Assembly (NCBI GenBank): GCA_965649825.1
Contig: OZ287694.1
Coordinates: forward strand, 1,612,001 to 1,676,000
Direction: 5' to 3'
DNA length: 64,000 bases
DNA from: Penicillus capitatus
Taxonomy: Eukaryota; Chlorophyta
Shown: one piece after another, positions 11,956 to 23,189 of the stretch
Layout: each line of letters begins with the position of its first letter
Numbering within the stretch: position 1 is the first letter of the stretch
Program-made: the position numbers and the translations under genes
Notes under the pieces: generated by a model
Told to the model about the DNA's origin: nothing
The model's input: only the letters and a program-made list of their open reading frames with translations
The model's database searches: none

Positions 11956-12554
11956 CGAGTCACAGCAAAGTCGACTCGCACTACTCTTCGCGAAGGCGAA
12001 AGGTAGAGATCAACTGCCAGTTGACAAGAACCGGTCCTTAATCTTCGCTTAATCGTTGTCGAACAAAGCTCTTTGCTCCGAAGCCGCAACCACCGAGATT
12101 TGACTCCTCAGTGTTTGCTGGCACGAGAATCAACGATCGGCCTCAGACGACGACCGTAAGCCAGAAGCGCCTGGTTAGACGAGAGCGAAAACTGTCCATT
12201 TATTCTATAGACCAACCTGAGGGTTATTTTCGTCAGCGCGCTCTGCAGGTTCACGCGAAAAGCATTAGGCGACAGCTCAGAATGTTCGTTTACCCACTGA
12301 CTGACCTCTCTCCGCAATGGAGAGGAACGACGAATAAGTACGCTGCGAGTGATACATGCAAGAACAGTTTCGTAAGGGAAAGGCAATAAGGAACGCATCC
12401 GTCAGTCTACCAACAAACAAACATTTACAGGACATTCCGAATAGAGCGTGACACAACTATTATTCGCTAACGAGTCTCACTTATTCATACGAGTCTAAGA
12501 ATCTTCAAATGAGAATCTGTGCTGAAAAGATAATCGGATGCTTCTGAAACGACT
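11956..12554. other. Intergenic
   Basis: Downstream of ch3. No supported gene, repeat or RNA. Confidence 0.4.
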
Positions 12555-14890
12555 TCATTCGGCAGATGTGCCAGCTGGATTCTGTCTTTGAACTTGGTCG
12601 ATGGAGGTCTCCAGCTTGCTCATTCTCTCCTCCATGCTTTTCTTCCAGCCTTCCATTTCGTCCAGTTGACGTGCCATTTTCTCAACCAGGGATGCAGTTG
12701 CCAAACACGGGGCCATCAGTTTTTCTATCCTCTCAGAGTGAACGCTGAGTTGTTTGCCAATGTTGTCAACAAGACTCTGTTTGGTCTTCAGCGCCTCCTT
12801 CTTGACGACTTTCTCGAGTTCCACAAGCCTGCCTTGCCATTCTTTGTTGGGCGACGCTCCGTCGATGTCGTTTTCCAGTGTCAAATAATGGAAGACTCTT
12901 CCAGTCATTGAGTGGGCGAGGAAGTCAGCAGAGCAGAAGTCTCCATTCCTCCGGATGAGTTTACCGAAGTTGGAAACAAAAATCTCATCCGTCCTTTGAG
13001 CCAAACAGATTTCGTGAGCAAATGTTAAAGCCTGATGATGCACTTACTGGTTTCTGCGTCCAGTAAGGAAAAATCTCAGCGAAGTTTGAAAGCCGGAGAT
13101 AAGCTTCATCTGTCGCTTTTTCAGTTCCGCTCCCTCCCTCGATCGAACTCTGTCATACGTATCCGTCAACACAGCGACCAGCAGGCTCATGAGTACAATC
13201 CCGCTGATATAAATGAAGGAACTGAACAGCAGTGATCTCCAGACAGAGAGGAAACCACTCGAAGAACGGAGCATCTGTCAGGCAGACATGTCAGTTAGAA
13301 TGGGAGTCGATAGTAGGGAGGCACTCAACCACACCTCTCCTTCAAAGCTCCCGACAGAGGCATGGAAGAGAGTCTCGAGGGCTCGCGGAAGAGAATCGAA
13401 CAGCTTTTCCTCGTCGTTGACGAATTCTTCGTCGAAGAGCACCAGGAATGCTGTCGAGTAGCCAAGCATCAGGAACAGTCCCATCAGAAGAAAAGGCAGA
13501 GAATCTGATAGAGCATACTGGACCATCGTCAAGAATGGACCTGTCCTCCTGAACGCCCGGAAAAACCGAAAAATCTGAACAATCCCGAACAAGCTGTCAA
13601 TACTCAGAAGAAATATTCGATGGAGAGTACCCGCATCCAATGGAGGATGCATAAAAAGGATGTCTGGAAAGCAGTGGCAGTGTTCTGATGGTCGATGAGA
13701 CAGATTTGTGGCAAGAGCACAAGTGTGAGCAGCAAAGTGCCAAACCTAAAGCAATCGACACGTTGCTACTCGATTCACTGTTACTGATCTTCTACCTCAG
13801 AACCGACGTCCGATAGTACAGTCCAATGGCATGCGATAAGAGCGATATGGACATCAGCACGATGGAAGTGGCATGATTGGACCCGTCTCCGTGTCTAAAA
13901 ACCAGGGCAAAGCCTGTGAAGGTTGAGGTGGCCAACATATCGAGAACGAAGACTGTTATAAACAAAGAAAGATATGTCTGAACCCAGAAGAATGTAAGCA
14001 CTCTCAGCGTCTCGGATTCGTAAATCTTGACTGGACTGTTGGAACGAGTGAGGACATTTGCAAGAGTCTCACTATCCCACCTATACACAGAGGAGTATTA
14101 ACATAAGAGATGATCTTCGAGCTTCTACCCTGTTTCTGTTTGGCTTCCGCTGTAGCTAATGCAGAAGAACTTTGCAGCGGCCGCTACTTGTGTGTCCATG
14201 GATTGCATACTAGCTACAGTCGTGCTACCCGCGAGCATTCCACAGCCTTTCCTTCCTCTCCGATTTTCGAACAAGGGAAACCAAAACATCTTTGCTTCAT
14301 CGCGGTTCGCAGTGTTCCAATCCTTTAATCCGTAATCGGTGAACAATCCAGCCAGGTACCCACTCTTGATACGACACGGAATCTGGGGCACTCGGAATCT
14401 GGCGTATTCAAAGGTGAACTTATCCTTGTGCAAGTAATCCCACATAAGGTCCGGATACATTCGGACGAGCTTGCGGAAATGCAGGTTCAGAAGGTAGCAC
14501 GTTTCTCTGAGGGAAGTGAATCTCTCCAGCAATTTGTCCAGAATGAATTTGACATCTTCTACGGAATTCTTCTTCATAGCCCACGATAGAAGATCCTCGT
14601 GTCCGCTCCTAAATGTCAACAGAGTTCCTTTTTCTTTTGCAAACTGGAGAAGCTCCGTCGCGGCATCGTGGTTCTCGGTCTTAATCAAACGCCAAACAAG
14701 TGGCTTATTCGTCATGTCGACGGCACTGAAGATGCGGTCTCCATGCTCGGAAATCGCTCTGTCCATTGAACAAACATAGCATTAGGTTCGTTAAGAAAGC
14801 CAAACGCTGTTCACCGTCTCGTTTTCTCAATCGTCCACTTCCAAGGCTCTTTAAAAACGAGTGTCTTTTCGTCGCTGACGGAGCCATCAT
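12555..14890 (-). CDS. TRP-like channel ch3 (type II)
   Basis: Type II channel paralog beginning MMAPSATKRHSFLKSLGSG at 14890. The main N-terminal exon (about 14766-14125) has LVWRLIKTENHDAATELL and LLSWAMKKNSVEDVKFIL as ankyrin-like pairs, FTFEYARFRVP and KFFCISYS. After an intron, S1 and S2 lie at about 14088-13792 (LFITVFVLDMLATSTFTGF, SIVLMSISLLSHAIGLYY). S3 follows at about 13740-13640, then S5 (TMVQYALSDSLPFLLMGLFL), pore TLFHASVGSFEGE and S6 ISGIVLMSLLVAVLTDTYD. Here the filter is GSF rather than GNF. The C-terminal exon (13043-12555) has VFHYLTLEND, a divergent form of the FHYLVP motif, then EWQGRL and the longest coiled coil of the set. Splice sites were read by eye. Confidence 0.78.
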
Positions 14891-16105
14891 GGTGTTCTAG
14901 ACAAACACAGACCGCTTAGTAGCACCATGCCACGTGAGAAGGAAGAGACAGCTAGTTTGTTAGTCACCCGTTGTCGGTCCTCTTGTTGCGAGATGCGTCG
15001 TCTCAAGATCCTCGTCGCCGTCATCCTCGTGCGCGTGAAGCGGCTGCATCATGTCTTCGTTGTCTTCTCGAATTTCGCTTCTGCCGTATGGAAACATCTT
15101 GTCAGACGACGTCACCCGTCGTATCGAAGTGGTTCCAGAAGGAAAGGTGGAATACAGCTCGCGCGTCTCGTCGACGGTTCGCGCAAGCGCCTCCTCACGA
15201 AATCAGGCTGTCGTCCGGTTGCTATCTGTTGTAAGGCGGCAAATGTTAGGTTTTACAAGGCAGACTCTCGCGTCCGTCTGATCGTCTTAGATGCATGCAG
15301 ACAGATTAAGGCAGATCACTTCCATTGACAGACGTTGATGCTTTGTTTGTCATGAAGTCCAGATGCATGAATCTCCAGGCGAGCTTCCAGCAAAACCTGG
15401 CTGCACACTCCCAGTCGTTCAAAATACCACCAATTGACTCGCAATTGCAGTTTTTTCGGACAGGGATTATATGTTTCGTCGCGTGTAAATGTATTGCCAC
15501 GGACAGTTTGTTTTCTCCGAGGTTTGAACCTCATGTCGCGTTTTCGTCTTTCGAATGCTGCACAGAGGACGGGACAGTCGACAAGAACGTTAAAGAGAGG
15601 ATCGATGGTGATGGTAGTCATTCATCTAAGAGTGAGGACGCAGAAGATGAGCAGCCCTCGAACAGTTCGCACATCTCAATCGCATTCGAGCGACAATGCC
15701 GTTGTACAGTTATCACACCAGAAGAGAATGATGAAAGGAACAGCTATTAAAAAGCGTAAAAAGACGATCTGGGGGAAGCTTAAAAACGAGATCTGCTCTA
15801 TGTTCTGGATTCAAAAACAGTAAAAGGCGTACGGCATTGCCGTGCATCATGGCCCAAGCACAGTCGGGACGCTGATGTGTCTTCATATGTAGAATCTTGC
15901 AGACGGTTCTTCAAGTTGATCTCGAAGCGAGGGAGGCCATACCATGCTGGACTGACATACTCATGTCCGCAGATACACTCTCCCACTCTCAGAGATGTGT
16001 CGACGCTCAGAGTCGGTCGGATCTCGACCCACCTTGGAACAAAGCTGTGTCGCGTCGACCGCAGCGCCACGAACCTATCCCAGCAGGTGTCTCTGGTATT
16101 CTTAA
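14891..16105. other. Intergenic with weak coding echoes
   Basis: A 133-codon plus-strand frame (14927-15328) starts 36 bp from the ch3 start but has no recognisable content. At 15600-15780 the minus strand has loose similarity to serpin exon 1 DNA and a peptide PLFNVLVDCPVL reminiscent of the serpin post-loop strand. The two are in the wrong order, so I do not call a serpin relic. Confidence 0.3.
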
Positions 16106-16111
16106 GTGAGA

Positions 16112-17110
16112 GCACCTCAGTACTCTTTCGTGTCGGCGCAGTTCCTGAGGTAGTACTTAAAGTTGTTCTCGCTGCCGAGGATGATCAGGGAAGTGGAGAA
16201 GGGTAACATGAAACTCCTGCGGCATCGAGGGGAGATGGTCCAGAACGGGACCTTGCTGGGAATCATGTCTCTTGCGCCGTCCACCTGCCATGTCCTGTCT
16301 GTGTATCCGCGAGGACCCACATTGGTCGAGTACATTGTGATGCCCAGAACTTCGTCGCATCGGTTAGAGATGACAACGACTGTCCCCCAAAAACAGTGAA
16401 GACATCAGCCAGCGATAGAAAAGGCGATGCAGTCGTACACCGCATACGGCACCACTGTCCACCATCTCTGCGTCCTCTGAATGCCATTCCCTGCATCGAC
16501 GCGTTATACAAAGTGTGCGCTGCAGATCGGATAAACGGGGATGCACCTGTATGTGGCAACAACGATGTCGACGCCGACGACAAGGATTGCTCTGCAGGAA
16601 CACAGCGTTCACCGAGGACGACGCGTGAATCGCACCGCAGGCGTTCATTGGACGGTCTTCGGCAAAGGGGGGCGGTCCAAAGAATCGGTTCGTCTGAAGC
16701 TTTGTGCGAACAGGTAGCGGCCGTCTTCGATGATGTGACAGCTTGAACAGTCTGTCGCATTGAGCTTCAGAAGACGACGCACTGGTCGACTTCTTGGTCG
16801 CCCATCATGTTTGAGTGTTCTCAGAAGATGCATTATGGACGTTGTCACATGGAGATTTGCAGCCGACTGTGGCTTATTGAAGTTCGGAACTGGTACATCG
16901 AAACGGCAAAAGAACATGCGACGCCGTCCGAGTTGTGGCCACCGGACTTACGCCATTAGCGCGTATGACGCATCTGGACGGAGGGAGTTTCTCTCGAAGG
17001 CAATATTGAATAGCGTTCATGACATTCGAGGAGCATGGTACTGTGACCTTGAAGGCCATCTTCGACAGAATGAGTGACATCACACTTACGCGCACCGCGA
17101 ATGACGTCAT
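16112..17110 (-). CDS. Unresolved multi-exon gene, probable membrane or secreted protein
   Basis: I do not recognise the product. Minus-strand pieces with protein-like composition and plausible splice signals are: 17110-16920 (MALKVT-like start replaced here by KMAFKVTVPCSSNVMNAI), 16800-16690 (KLNATDCSSCHIIEDGRYLF), 16490-16420 (RWWTVVPYAVYDCIAFSI, a possible membrane segment) and 16390-16112 (VVISNRCDEVLGITMYSTNV, then SLIILGSENNFKYYLRNCAD before a stop). The last exon may start after an acceptor ending tttttgggggacag. Several cysteines and NATD suggest an extracytoplasmic face. Exon structure and boundaries are uncertain. Confidence 0.35.
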
Positions 17111-17448
17111 TCATCAACTGTCAGTGGGTATTAACCTCGTCAGTCTTTATTGAATGGATGATGTCAACGGATCGATACTCGCTGCCGATACTGCTCACGA
17201 ATTCACAGGAACTTCGAATCGGAGAGCAGTGAACGATGTCCGGTCTGCTGCCTAGTTTCGTATGCGAACGCTGCGGTTACATAAACATCAGATCGAAAGC
17301 GTTTTGTTGAAGTGTTCCCAAGATCCCGGCTACGGAGTTGCACGTCCAGTGCAATTGATAAGCCTGCCGCCCAACGACTAGTGCAGGAATCCCAGAAAAC
17401 GTTCACTGACAGGTGCAGCTTTGCTTATGTGTCTGCTCTCCATCCTTA
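17111..17448. other. Intergenic
   Basis: Short spacer downstream of serpin 2. Nothing recognisable. Confidence 0.4.
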
Positions 17449-18670
17449 TCAGATCCTTGTCTGCGTTCCTTGGAAGAGAATAGTCCCGTCTGCTTCGTCC
17501 ACAATGAAATACAGAAAAGGACGGTCGACAATGATGTTGAACGGAGGAGGAGGAGGAGGAGGAGGACGAAGACAGCAAGTCTCTAAAACAGGGCCCATGA
17601 CTGTCACCGCTGTCGCTTTTGTGCCCTGCGAGCAACTTCACTCAGCATTGAGGTCGCAGAATATCTCACTTGACCTTTTCGTCCACAATGATCTTGGCCT
17701 TGTGAATGACTTCAGAGATCTTCAACGGTGCATCCCGTGTGATTCCAGTGAAATCCGCCTCTAACGAGAAGGCATCCGACAAGCCGAGCTTAACAAGCAT
17801 GTCTTTCAGAGGCTTTAGCGTCAGCTCCATTTCCCACTTGGGCACTTTGAGAAGGTCGACGTTCCGCTCGACGAATCCGCCGCCAAACAGTGAGCCGATG
17901 TGATCCGAGAGACCCTCTTCCGCTGTCTTCCATCCGTCGCGCTTGTTCGGCAGCAGGACGTACATCGTGAATGCACCGCCCTCGTACGGCATGGCAAACA
18001 GAAGGGCGTCCAACGCAGGCACATCCTTGACGCGAAAGCTTTTATGATATTTGAACATGAAGGGCATTCTCTGGTCGCCGCCGACTGCGTGGAAGGTGGC
18101 GTCTCTTGTGTTCTCGACAGGGAAACACCTCTTCCAGTTACCCTTGAAGTAGAGGGCGTTGATGGCGACGAGGACCGTTTCGTGGGAGAGGACGCCGGCA
18201 GGAACGAGATTCGAAATCAAGCCCGCCGTTTTCGAAGTGACCCATGCGTTGATTCGAACGCGGACGTCTTCGGCGGCTCGAACGAAATCCGCCAATCCAA
18301 TGTTGTCCGACCCGACGCTCGCCACGTAGGCGTCCTCGAGGGTCAGAGACTCTTCGACGTAGATGCGGTTCGCCATCTTCGCCACGGAGTCGCCGGAGTA
18401 CTTCGTCAGCTTGGACATGAGGTCGCTTCTGACGCGTTCATCCTAGACACAAGTGTTCACTAGACACTCGTACGGCAGGAAAAGCGTACGTACATCAAAG
18501 TTGAATAGCGTCTCGAGTTCGGTCTTGGTTTTGCCTCGAGCGCCGTTGTGGGCGAGGAGGAAGCATGCAGATATAGACAAGGGAGAGAAGATAAGGTTTT
18601 CGCCGACGTGATGCTGTCGCCATTCTGACAGGAGCTTCTGCCCGAAGACGTTCACCGCATTCGTCGTCGT
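17449..18670 (-). CDS. Serpin 2 with poly-proline reactive loop
   Basis: Serpin-fold protease inhibitor, about 375 residues, no obvious signal peptide. ATG 18670 gives MTTTNAVNVFGQKLLSEW and then ENLIFSPLSISACFLLAHNG. After a short intron the main exon (to about 17675) carries KMANRIYVEESLTLEDAYV, ALYFKGNW, FHAVGGDQRMPFM, LPNKRDGWKT and KAKIIVDEK. A 45- to 50-bp intron ending ttgctcgcag joins this to the loop exon: hinge GTKATAVTVM, then ETCCLR, then eight prolines, then FNIIVDRPFLYFIVDEADG and a TGA at 17449. The hinge keeps small residues typical of inhibitory serpins. The loop is longer than in alpha-1-antitrypsin, and Arg just before the prolines is a candidate P1. Its partner protease is unknown. 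Confidence 0.87.
17543..17566. repeat. (GGA)8 microsatellite encoding the serpin 2 loop prolines
   Basis: Eight uninterrupted GGA units on the plus strand. Read on the minus strand, in the frame of the last serpin exon, they give seven CCT codons plus CCG. Serpin 3 has only three prolines at this site. Confidence 0.95.
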
Positions 18671-18804
18671 CATGGTAAAAACGATTTGCCGCAGATATCC
18701 ACGAACGTGTTCTTCCTGCGCGAATTCGGTGGAGATCCAGTCGCGGAACGAATGGCTGCAAATGGCTGACGAGGATGGATAACCTCTGAGACAGGTAATT
18801 TTGT

Positions 18805-18940
18805 AGTCCGGTTCTGACGTGACCCGGAAGCTAGCATGTCTCCCGCGCGTTGTTACAGTGTAGTCGTCTGTCAGCTGTCCTCCATCTCTACAGCAACAGA
18901 CGCAGAGCATAACAACTGCTCTTCCTCGAGGTCTTCTTAT
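18805..18940 (-). promoter_or_regulatory. Conserved 5' block of serpin 2
   Basis: Shares ctgacgtgacccggaagcta and ctcccgcgcg with the serpin 3 flank at 27340-27475, and gcagagcataacaac further on. Likely promoter or 5' UTR common to the three serpins. Confidence 0.5.
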
Positions 18941-19668
18941 TTATTCCCATTCGCATCGAACGACAGCAGCACATGTGCAGTCAAACTTGGAAACCTACAT
19001 GTCCCGTCCACTGTAAAAGACAGAAGGGCCGAAGCCGCTGCCAGAGTTTCTTTCGCCTTGACTGTCGATGGCGTTCGGCCACAAGCATCGTAACACCTCG
19101 TTTCGCACTGCCTGCCCCAGTGTGGGGTGTAAGAAGGCAGAATATGCAGACGAATTGCAGAACCCGTTTACGGAGAATGCCTTTGTGCTTCTGTGGCGGA
19201 CGAACTGTGAACGAAAGCGGGTTTTTCGCATGGGGTCTGGCAGCGATTGCTTACACAGAGCAAGCATCACGACGAGGCAGTGATTCGCGGATGGGGAGGT
19301 CGACTTGTGCGGCGTGTCTATTCTCATAGTCTTCGAGCGAAGTCTATCGCTCACTGCGAATTGACGCCTAAGTTAAATGCAAAGAGGACGATGGTCTTGC
19401 CACTACTTCAGGAATCGAATATCATGTGGGCTTAGTGTCCATGGGCCAACCTCGGCACCTACGGCGGTCATAGCATAATCCAGCGTCACTATACCGGATT
19501 CTGTCCCTCCGAAGGCTACAAGTCGCCTTTCCTCTTCGCGAGGACTGCGGCGCAGGTGAGATCATCGACACACGAGAGGGCGACTGGATATTCACTCTTC
19601 TTAGTTTAGAGGTCTGGTAGGGAAATGTGTTAAACGAAGGGGTCTTTAGTCTTAGTGTCGTGTTGAGG
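18941..19668. other. Intergenic
   Basis: No supported gene. Short open frames on both strands lack recognisable content. Confidence 0.35.
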
Positions 19669-20300
19669 TCAGCCATGACCCAAATAATATCTCGCTCGTG
19701 TCGGTATTCCTGGTATGGTCTCTAAGGGATGGCTATAGAAGAGCCGTTTGCCATCTTCTTCCAATGCAGCGTTATGGGAGTAATAATCATTAAACAGACG
19801 TCGCATCGTGCGTTCAAGGTCCACGTTCAACCTCGCACAATGAATCATTTCAAGACTCATGAGCTAAGGGCCAGATCTCCGAAGAAGAACAGTTTTATCA
19901 CATACCTCCACGATCAAACTCGTCAAAAGTCATGCGGCAGATCTTCAACCTTGTTGTACGTCTTGTGTCCAAACAGTTGCGTGTGCTCCAAAGTGAATAC
20001 GGTGTTTCTGGCCGTCGAGTACACATCGAGGCTGTTCAGCCGACCAAGCCGGAGCCTTATTCCATCACCGCGCATGGATTCTAGACTTCTTGTGTGTAAG
20101 GTTGGTTCTACGAATAACGTCAGCAACCATTGTTCCAAACGACCTTTACCATGCGTGAATTACCGGGCACCACTTCCAGCTTCACATGACGCCGCGACGA
20201 CTGCAATCTTCTCCTCGAATGGCCTTCCGCTCAAATGTTTCCGCTGCGGATAGACCCTCACGCCTTTGGAAGGTTCTGAGGTTGACTGCGCATAGATAAT
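19669..20300 (-). CDS. Unresolved coding-like stretch
   Basis: Minus-strand frames at 20138-19923 (LGRLNSLDVYSTARNTVFTL) and 19860-19669 (RRLFNDYYSHNAALEEDGKR, LFYSHPLETIPGIPTR) look protein-like. They are separated by a gtatgtgat donor-like sequence near 19907. I do not recognise a family, and the frames do not join cleanly. It could be a decayed gene. Confidence 0.25.
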
Positions 20301-20558
20301 GTATAAGCCGCACTTGATGGTATCATCGAACGCTGTTGATGTGAACCCATCCTATGTCAAATTAATGAACACCGTATTATCATCAGTGTTTTAAGAGCAG
20401 ATTGGCACCATCGTGAATTTTGGACCTTGGAGTTTTACAGACATACCCTTTCTAGTCAGACAAACCACAAAACGGCACAGGACGTCCGTTCTGTCGAATA
20501 ACATACAGAAACAAATCCAACAGCTGAATCTGTTGTGTATGCAGCGATCGCTTAGAAG
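20301..20558. other. Spacer downstream of the transporter
   Basis: Short AT-richer spacer; nothing recognised. Confidence 0.4.
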
Positions 20559-21980
20559 CTACGCCGCAGAAGTCGAATCTTCCCCGAGAAAACGCACTTC
20601 ACTCTCTCTTCCCGTGTCCTTCTTCAAAAGCGGATCCTTCATGTTTATCATGATGAGGGCAATGACCAGAGAGAACCCTCCAAACATCGAAATCGCGATA
20701 TCGGATCCTAAACGATCCATCGCCCTACCGAAGATCATCGGAAAGACAATGGCGCCAACCGTCGCCACTGTATTACACATAGAGGCTGCAACGGAATGAA
20801 TGGATGCGTCGCATGAAGTGATGACAAGCCCTATGATGAATGGAAAGACGACATACCCAGAAGTGATAGCACAGGTCAACAGTAAGAAGCCCAGAATAAA
20901 AAACGTATGCTGTGCCCCGATCCAAAAGATCATCATCAATCCGCCGATAGTGCAAATGATGGCGGCGACTCGCGTTCGATGACGCACGACGAAGCGGCGT
21001 ATCAGTAAGCAGGAGATCCCGGAAACGAAAAAGGGGATGGCAGTAAGAAGAATAGCCAATGCTGCGTTGGCATGCTCAGAACCGCACGTGTCTGAGTCTT
21101 CGTCATCGTCGTCATCTTCCCCGTAAAGGATGTCTTGAATGATCAGCGTCGCCCAGAACATGAGGACGCTGTTGACGCCGAAGTTGATCAGAGCGCAGAG
21201 TGTGAACATCCACCACGATCTATTCGTAACGACGCGCTTCATTTCCTCCCAGAACGGCAGATTGCCATCGATGTCATGCTTCCCCTGCTTCGCAGCAAGC
21301 CACTCCTTCTCCTCGGCTTCCAAAAATGAAGCCGTCTCGGGTGTCGATGGAAAAAACAGGTAGAGGACGATTGCGTACAGCATGGGCATGATGCCCTCGA
21401 CGACAAAGAGCAAACGCCATCCCTCGACGTGGACATAGGGTCCGAGGCTCAGCAGACCTGCAGAGAGAGGGGCCGAAAGGGGCATGGAAAACGTAACGGC
21501 CGAGGTAACGATACTGCATGCGTTTGTAACGTGGTCTGGTGGGTAAAACATAGGGATCGTGTACCATATTGCCGGAAACGTCCCGCCCTCGGCAACTCCC
21601 AAAACGAAACGCAGAACATAAAACTGGGTGGTGTTCTGAATGAACCCAAGTGCTGCAGCGACGCAGCCCCAAGCAAAAAGGAGAAAAGAAATCCATGCTG
21701 GAGGGCCGAAGCGCTTAAGCATGACATTACCTGCCACTTGTGACAGCAGGTAGCCAGCGTAGAACAGACTGACGCCGTTGCCGTACTCCTCGTTCGTGAG
21801 GTTCAATTCTTGACAGAGGTCATTGGCCGCGTAGCCAATGTTGCTGCGGTCGACGTAAGACAAAAAGGCGACGCCGGTTAGGAAAAGAAGAAAACGACGG
21901 TCGAGCTTCCGAACGGTCGAACGAGCGACGTCCTCTGCGAGAGGAACGTAAGGGACGGGCGAACTCGTCGGCAACTGCAT
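20559..21980 (-). CDS. MFS transporter, anion:cation symporter (ACS) type
   Basis: A 473-residue polytopic protein in one uninterrupted exon, the expected length for a 12-helix major facilitator. TM1 ends in the family hallmark YVDRSNIGYAA. The TM2-TM3 loop has VMLKRFGPPAW, and TM4-TM5 read RFVLGVAEGGTFPAIWYTIP, matching the ACS pattern of a glycine-rich helix with a conserved proline and tyrosine. A central cytoplasmic loop (about residues 225-250) precedes TM7. A strongly acidic segment (GEDDDDDEDSD) lies after TM7. Family members carry organic anions such as hexuronates, tartrate, nicotinate or phosphate with a cation; the substrate here cannot be told. The lack of introns contrasts with the intron-rich neighbours and could mean retroposition, recent acquisition or simple intron loss. 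No neighbour suggests a pathway. Confidence 0.9.
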   Translation of the reverse strand: MQLPTSSPVPYVPLAEDVARSTVRKLDRRFLLFLTGVAFLSYVDRSNIGYAANDLCQELNLTNEEYGNGVSLFYAGYLLSQVAGNVMLKRFGPPAWISFLLFAWGCVAAALGFIQNTTQFYVLRFVLGVAEGGTFPAIWYTIPMFYPPDHVTNACSIVTSAVTFSMPLSAPLSAGLLSLGPYVHVEGWRLLFVVEGIMPMLYAIVLYLFFPSTPETASFLEAEEKEWLAAKQGKHDIDGNLPFWEEMKRVVTNRSWWMFTLCALINFGVNSVLMFWATLIIQDILYGEDDDDDEDSDTCGSEHANAALAILLTAIPFFVSGISCLLIRRFVVRHRTRVAAIICTIGGLMMIFWIGAQHTFFILGFLLLTCAITSGYVVFPFIIGLVITSCDASIHSVAASMCNTVATVGAIVFPMIFGRAMDRLGSDIAISMFGGFSLVIALIMINMKDPLLKKDTGRESEVRFLGEDSTSAA

Positions 21981-23189
21981 CGGCGAATACCCTAATGGAA
22001 AGAAAGATGACGCATCTCATCAGAATCTTCGAAGGCGTAGACGGTGAAAGTAAAAGGTCCTGTCACAACGAGGACAGAGTTGGTGGCCTCTCGACGCCGT
22101 CACTGATGCGACAGAGCAAGCGTCGCGACTATACGTCGTGTACAAACGCATGATGTTCTCGGAAAAACGACCGAGTAGGAGTTCGTTCGCTCTACGACCG
22201 AGAGGATCCCGAGTGCGACAAAGATACTATCGTCGTAAAGGGGATGAGTTCGGGCAAAGGGTGACCCGAGACAAGTATAACGAATTTAACAAGTGAATCC
22301 AGTCTTCGATGTGACTGCGAGGCTAACAAGTGCCCCCAATTGGTGTGTGCTGAAGGCAGCAGATGCCTATACGATGCTATCATAAAGATGCTCGTTCTGC
22401 GATTTCTGGGTCATACAGGCCTTTTCCGTTTAGCGGTACAGAGTCTGCAAGATTGCCCGTGATGTTTTGGATGTGCATTAGAGCTCAGCTCAAAGACAGA
22501 TTCACCGACACAATGGACAGATGCGGGATTCGATTTGCCATTCCTTCTGATGGTGTCGATGATGTACTTCTCCCAGACGGAAGTGGAATGGAACCAATCC
22601 GAAGAGATGCTGTACAGATGACGGCGGTTAGATCACAGTTTAGAGAAATGCTGTTGCAGCGTCGTTGCCGTCTGCATTCCCGAAACACATCGGGATACTC
22701 ATTCTACACGAACAGATTGGAAAACGCCAAGTGACCCATTCTTAGCCATGTGCCTGTTCTGAGTTCTTGGAAAGGTTTTCTTTTGTGTCCTGGGAACATT
22801 GAAGCATGTCTGCCCCTGTCACATCGCTCCGTACAAGGATTATTTCTCCGGACTTCTGTAAATCTTCAAAAGTCTAATGCCGTTCATTTGTTCGTGAATG
22901 TTTCCATGTCTGACGAAAGCGCAATCTGTAATACGGGTTCTTCAAGTGACCTTTGTCAATTGCCTTACAACACGAATATGTGAAACGCCTCGTCAAGCTC
23001 CTGCGTATACAACGAATGAACAACATTTCCCCACCCGTCACCGACACGTTCGATTCGGTATCCGTAGACATTTGATGCAAGGCACTCTGTAACTTACACA
23101 GCCTTCAAGCAACAACATATCGCTCCACGGGCGAATCCGAAGAGTTCTGAACATAGAGCGTGCGTTCGCAGCGACTCTCGCAGAATTCT
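21981..23189. other. Intergenic, possible remnant of ch4 5' half
   Basis: A plus-strand frame at 22363-22734 includes LKDRFTDTMDRCGIRFAIPS, faintly like the channel segment DRFTVEYARFPV. It lies upstream of ch4 in the right orientation. The match is too weak to call. Otherwise nothing is seen. Confidence 0.25.

Noticed and set aside
15590-15790. Possible serpin relic on the minus strand (PLFNVLVDCPVL and exon-1-like DNA)
   Set aside because: The loop-like and exon-1-like pieces are in the wrong order and frame, and the match is short. Chance similarity cannot be excluded.
22363-22734. Plus-strand frame as the missing N-terminal exon of ch4
   Set aside because: Only the segment around DRFT resembles the channel N-terminus; the ankyrin-like pairs and the KFFC motif are absent.
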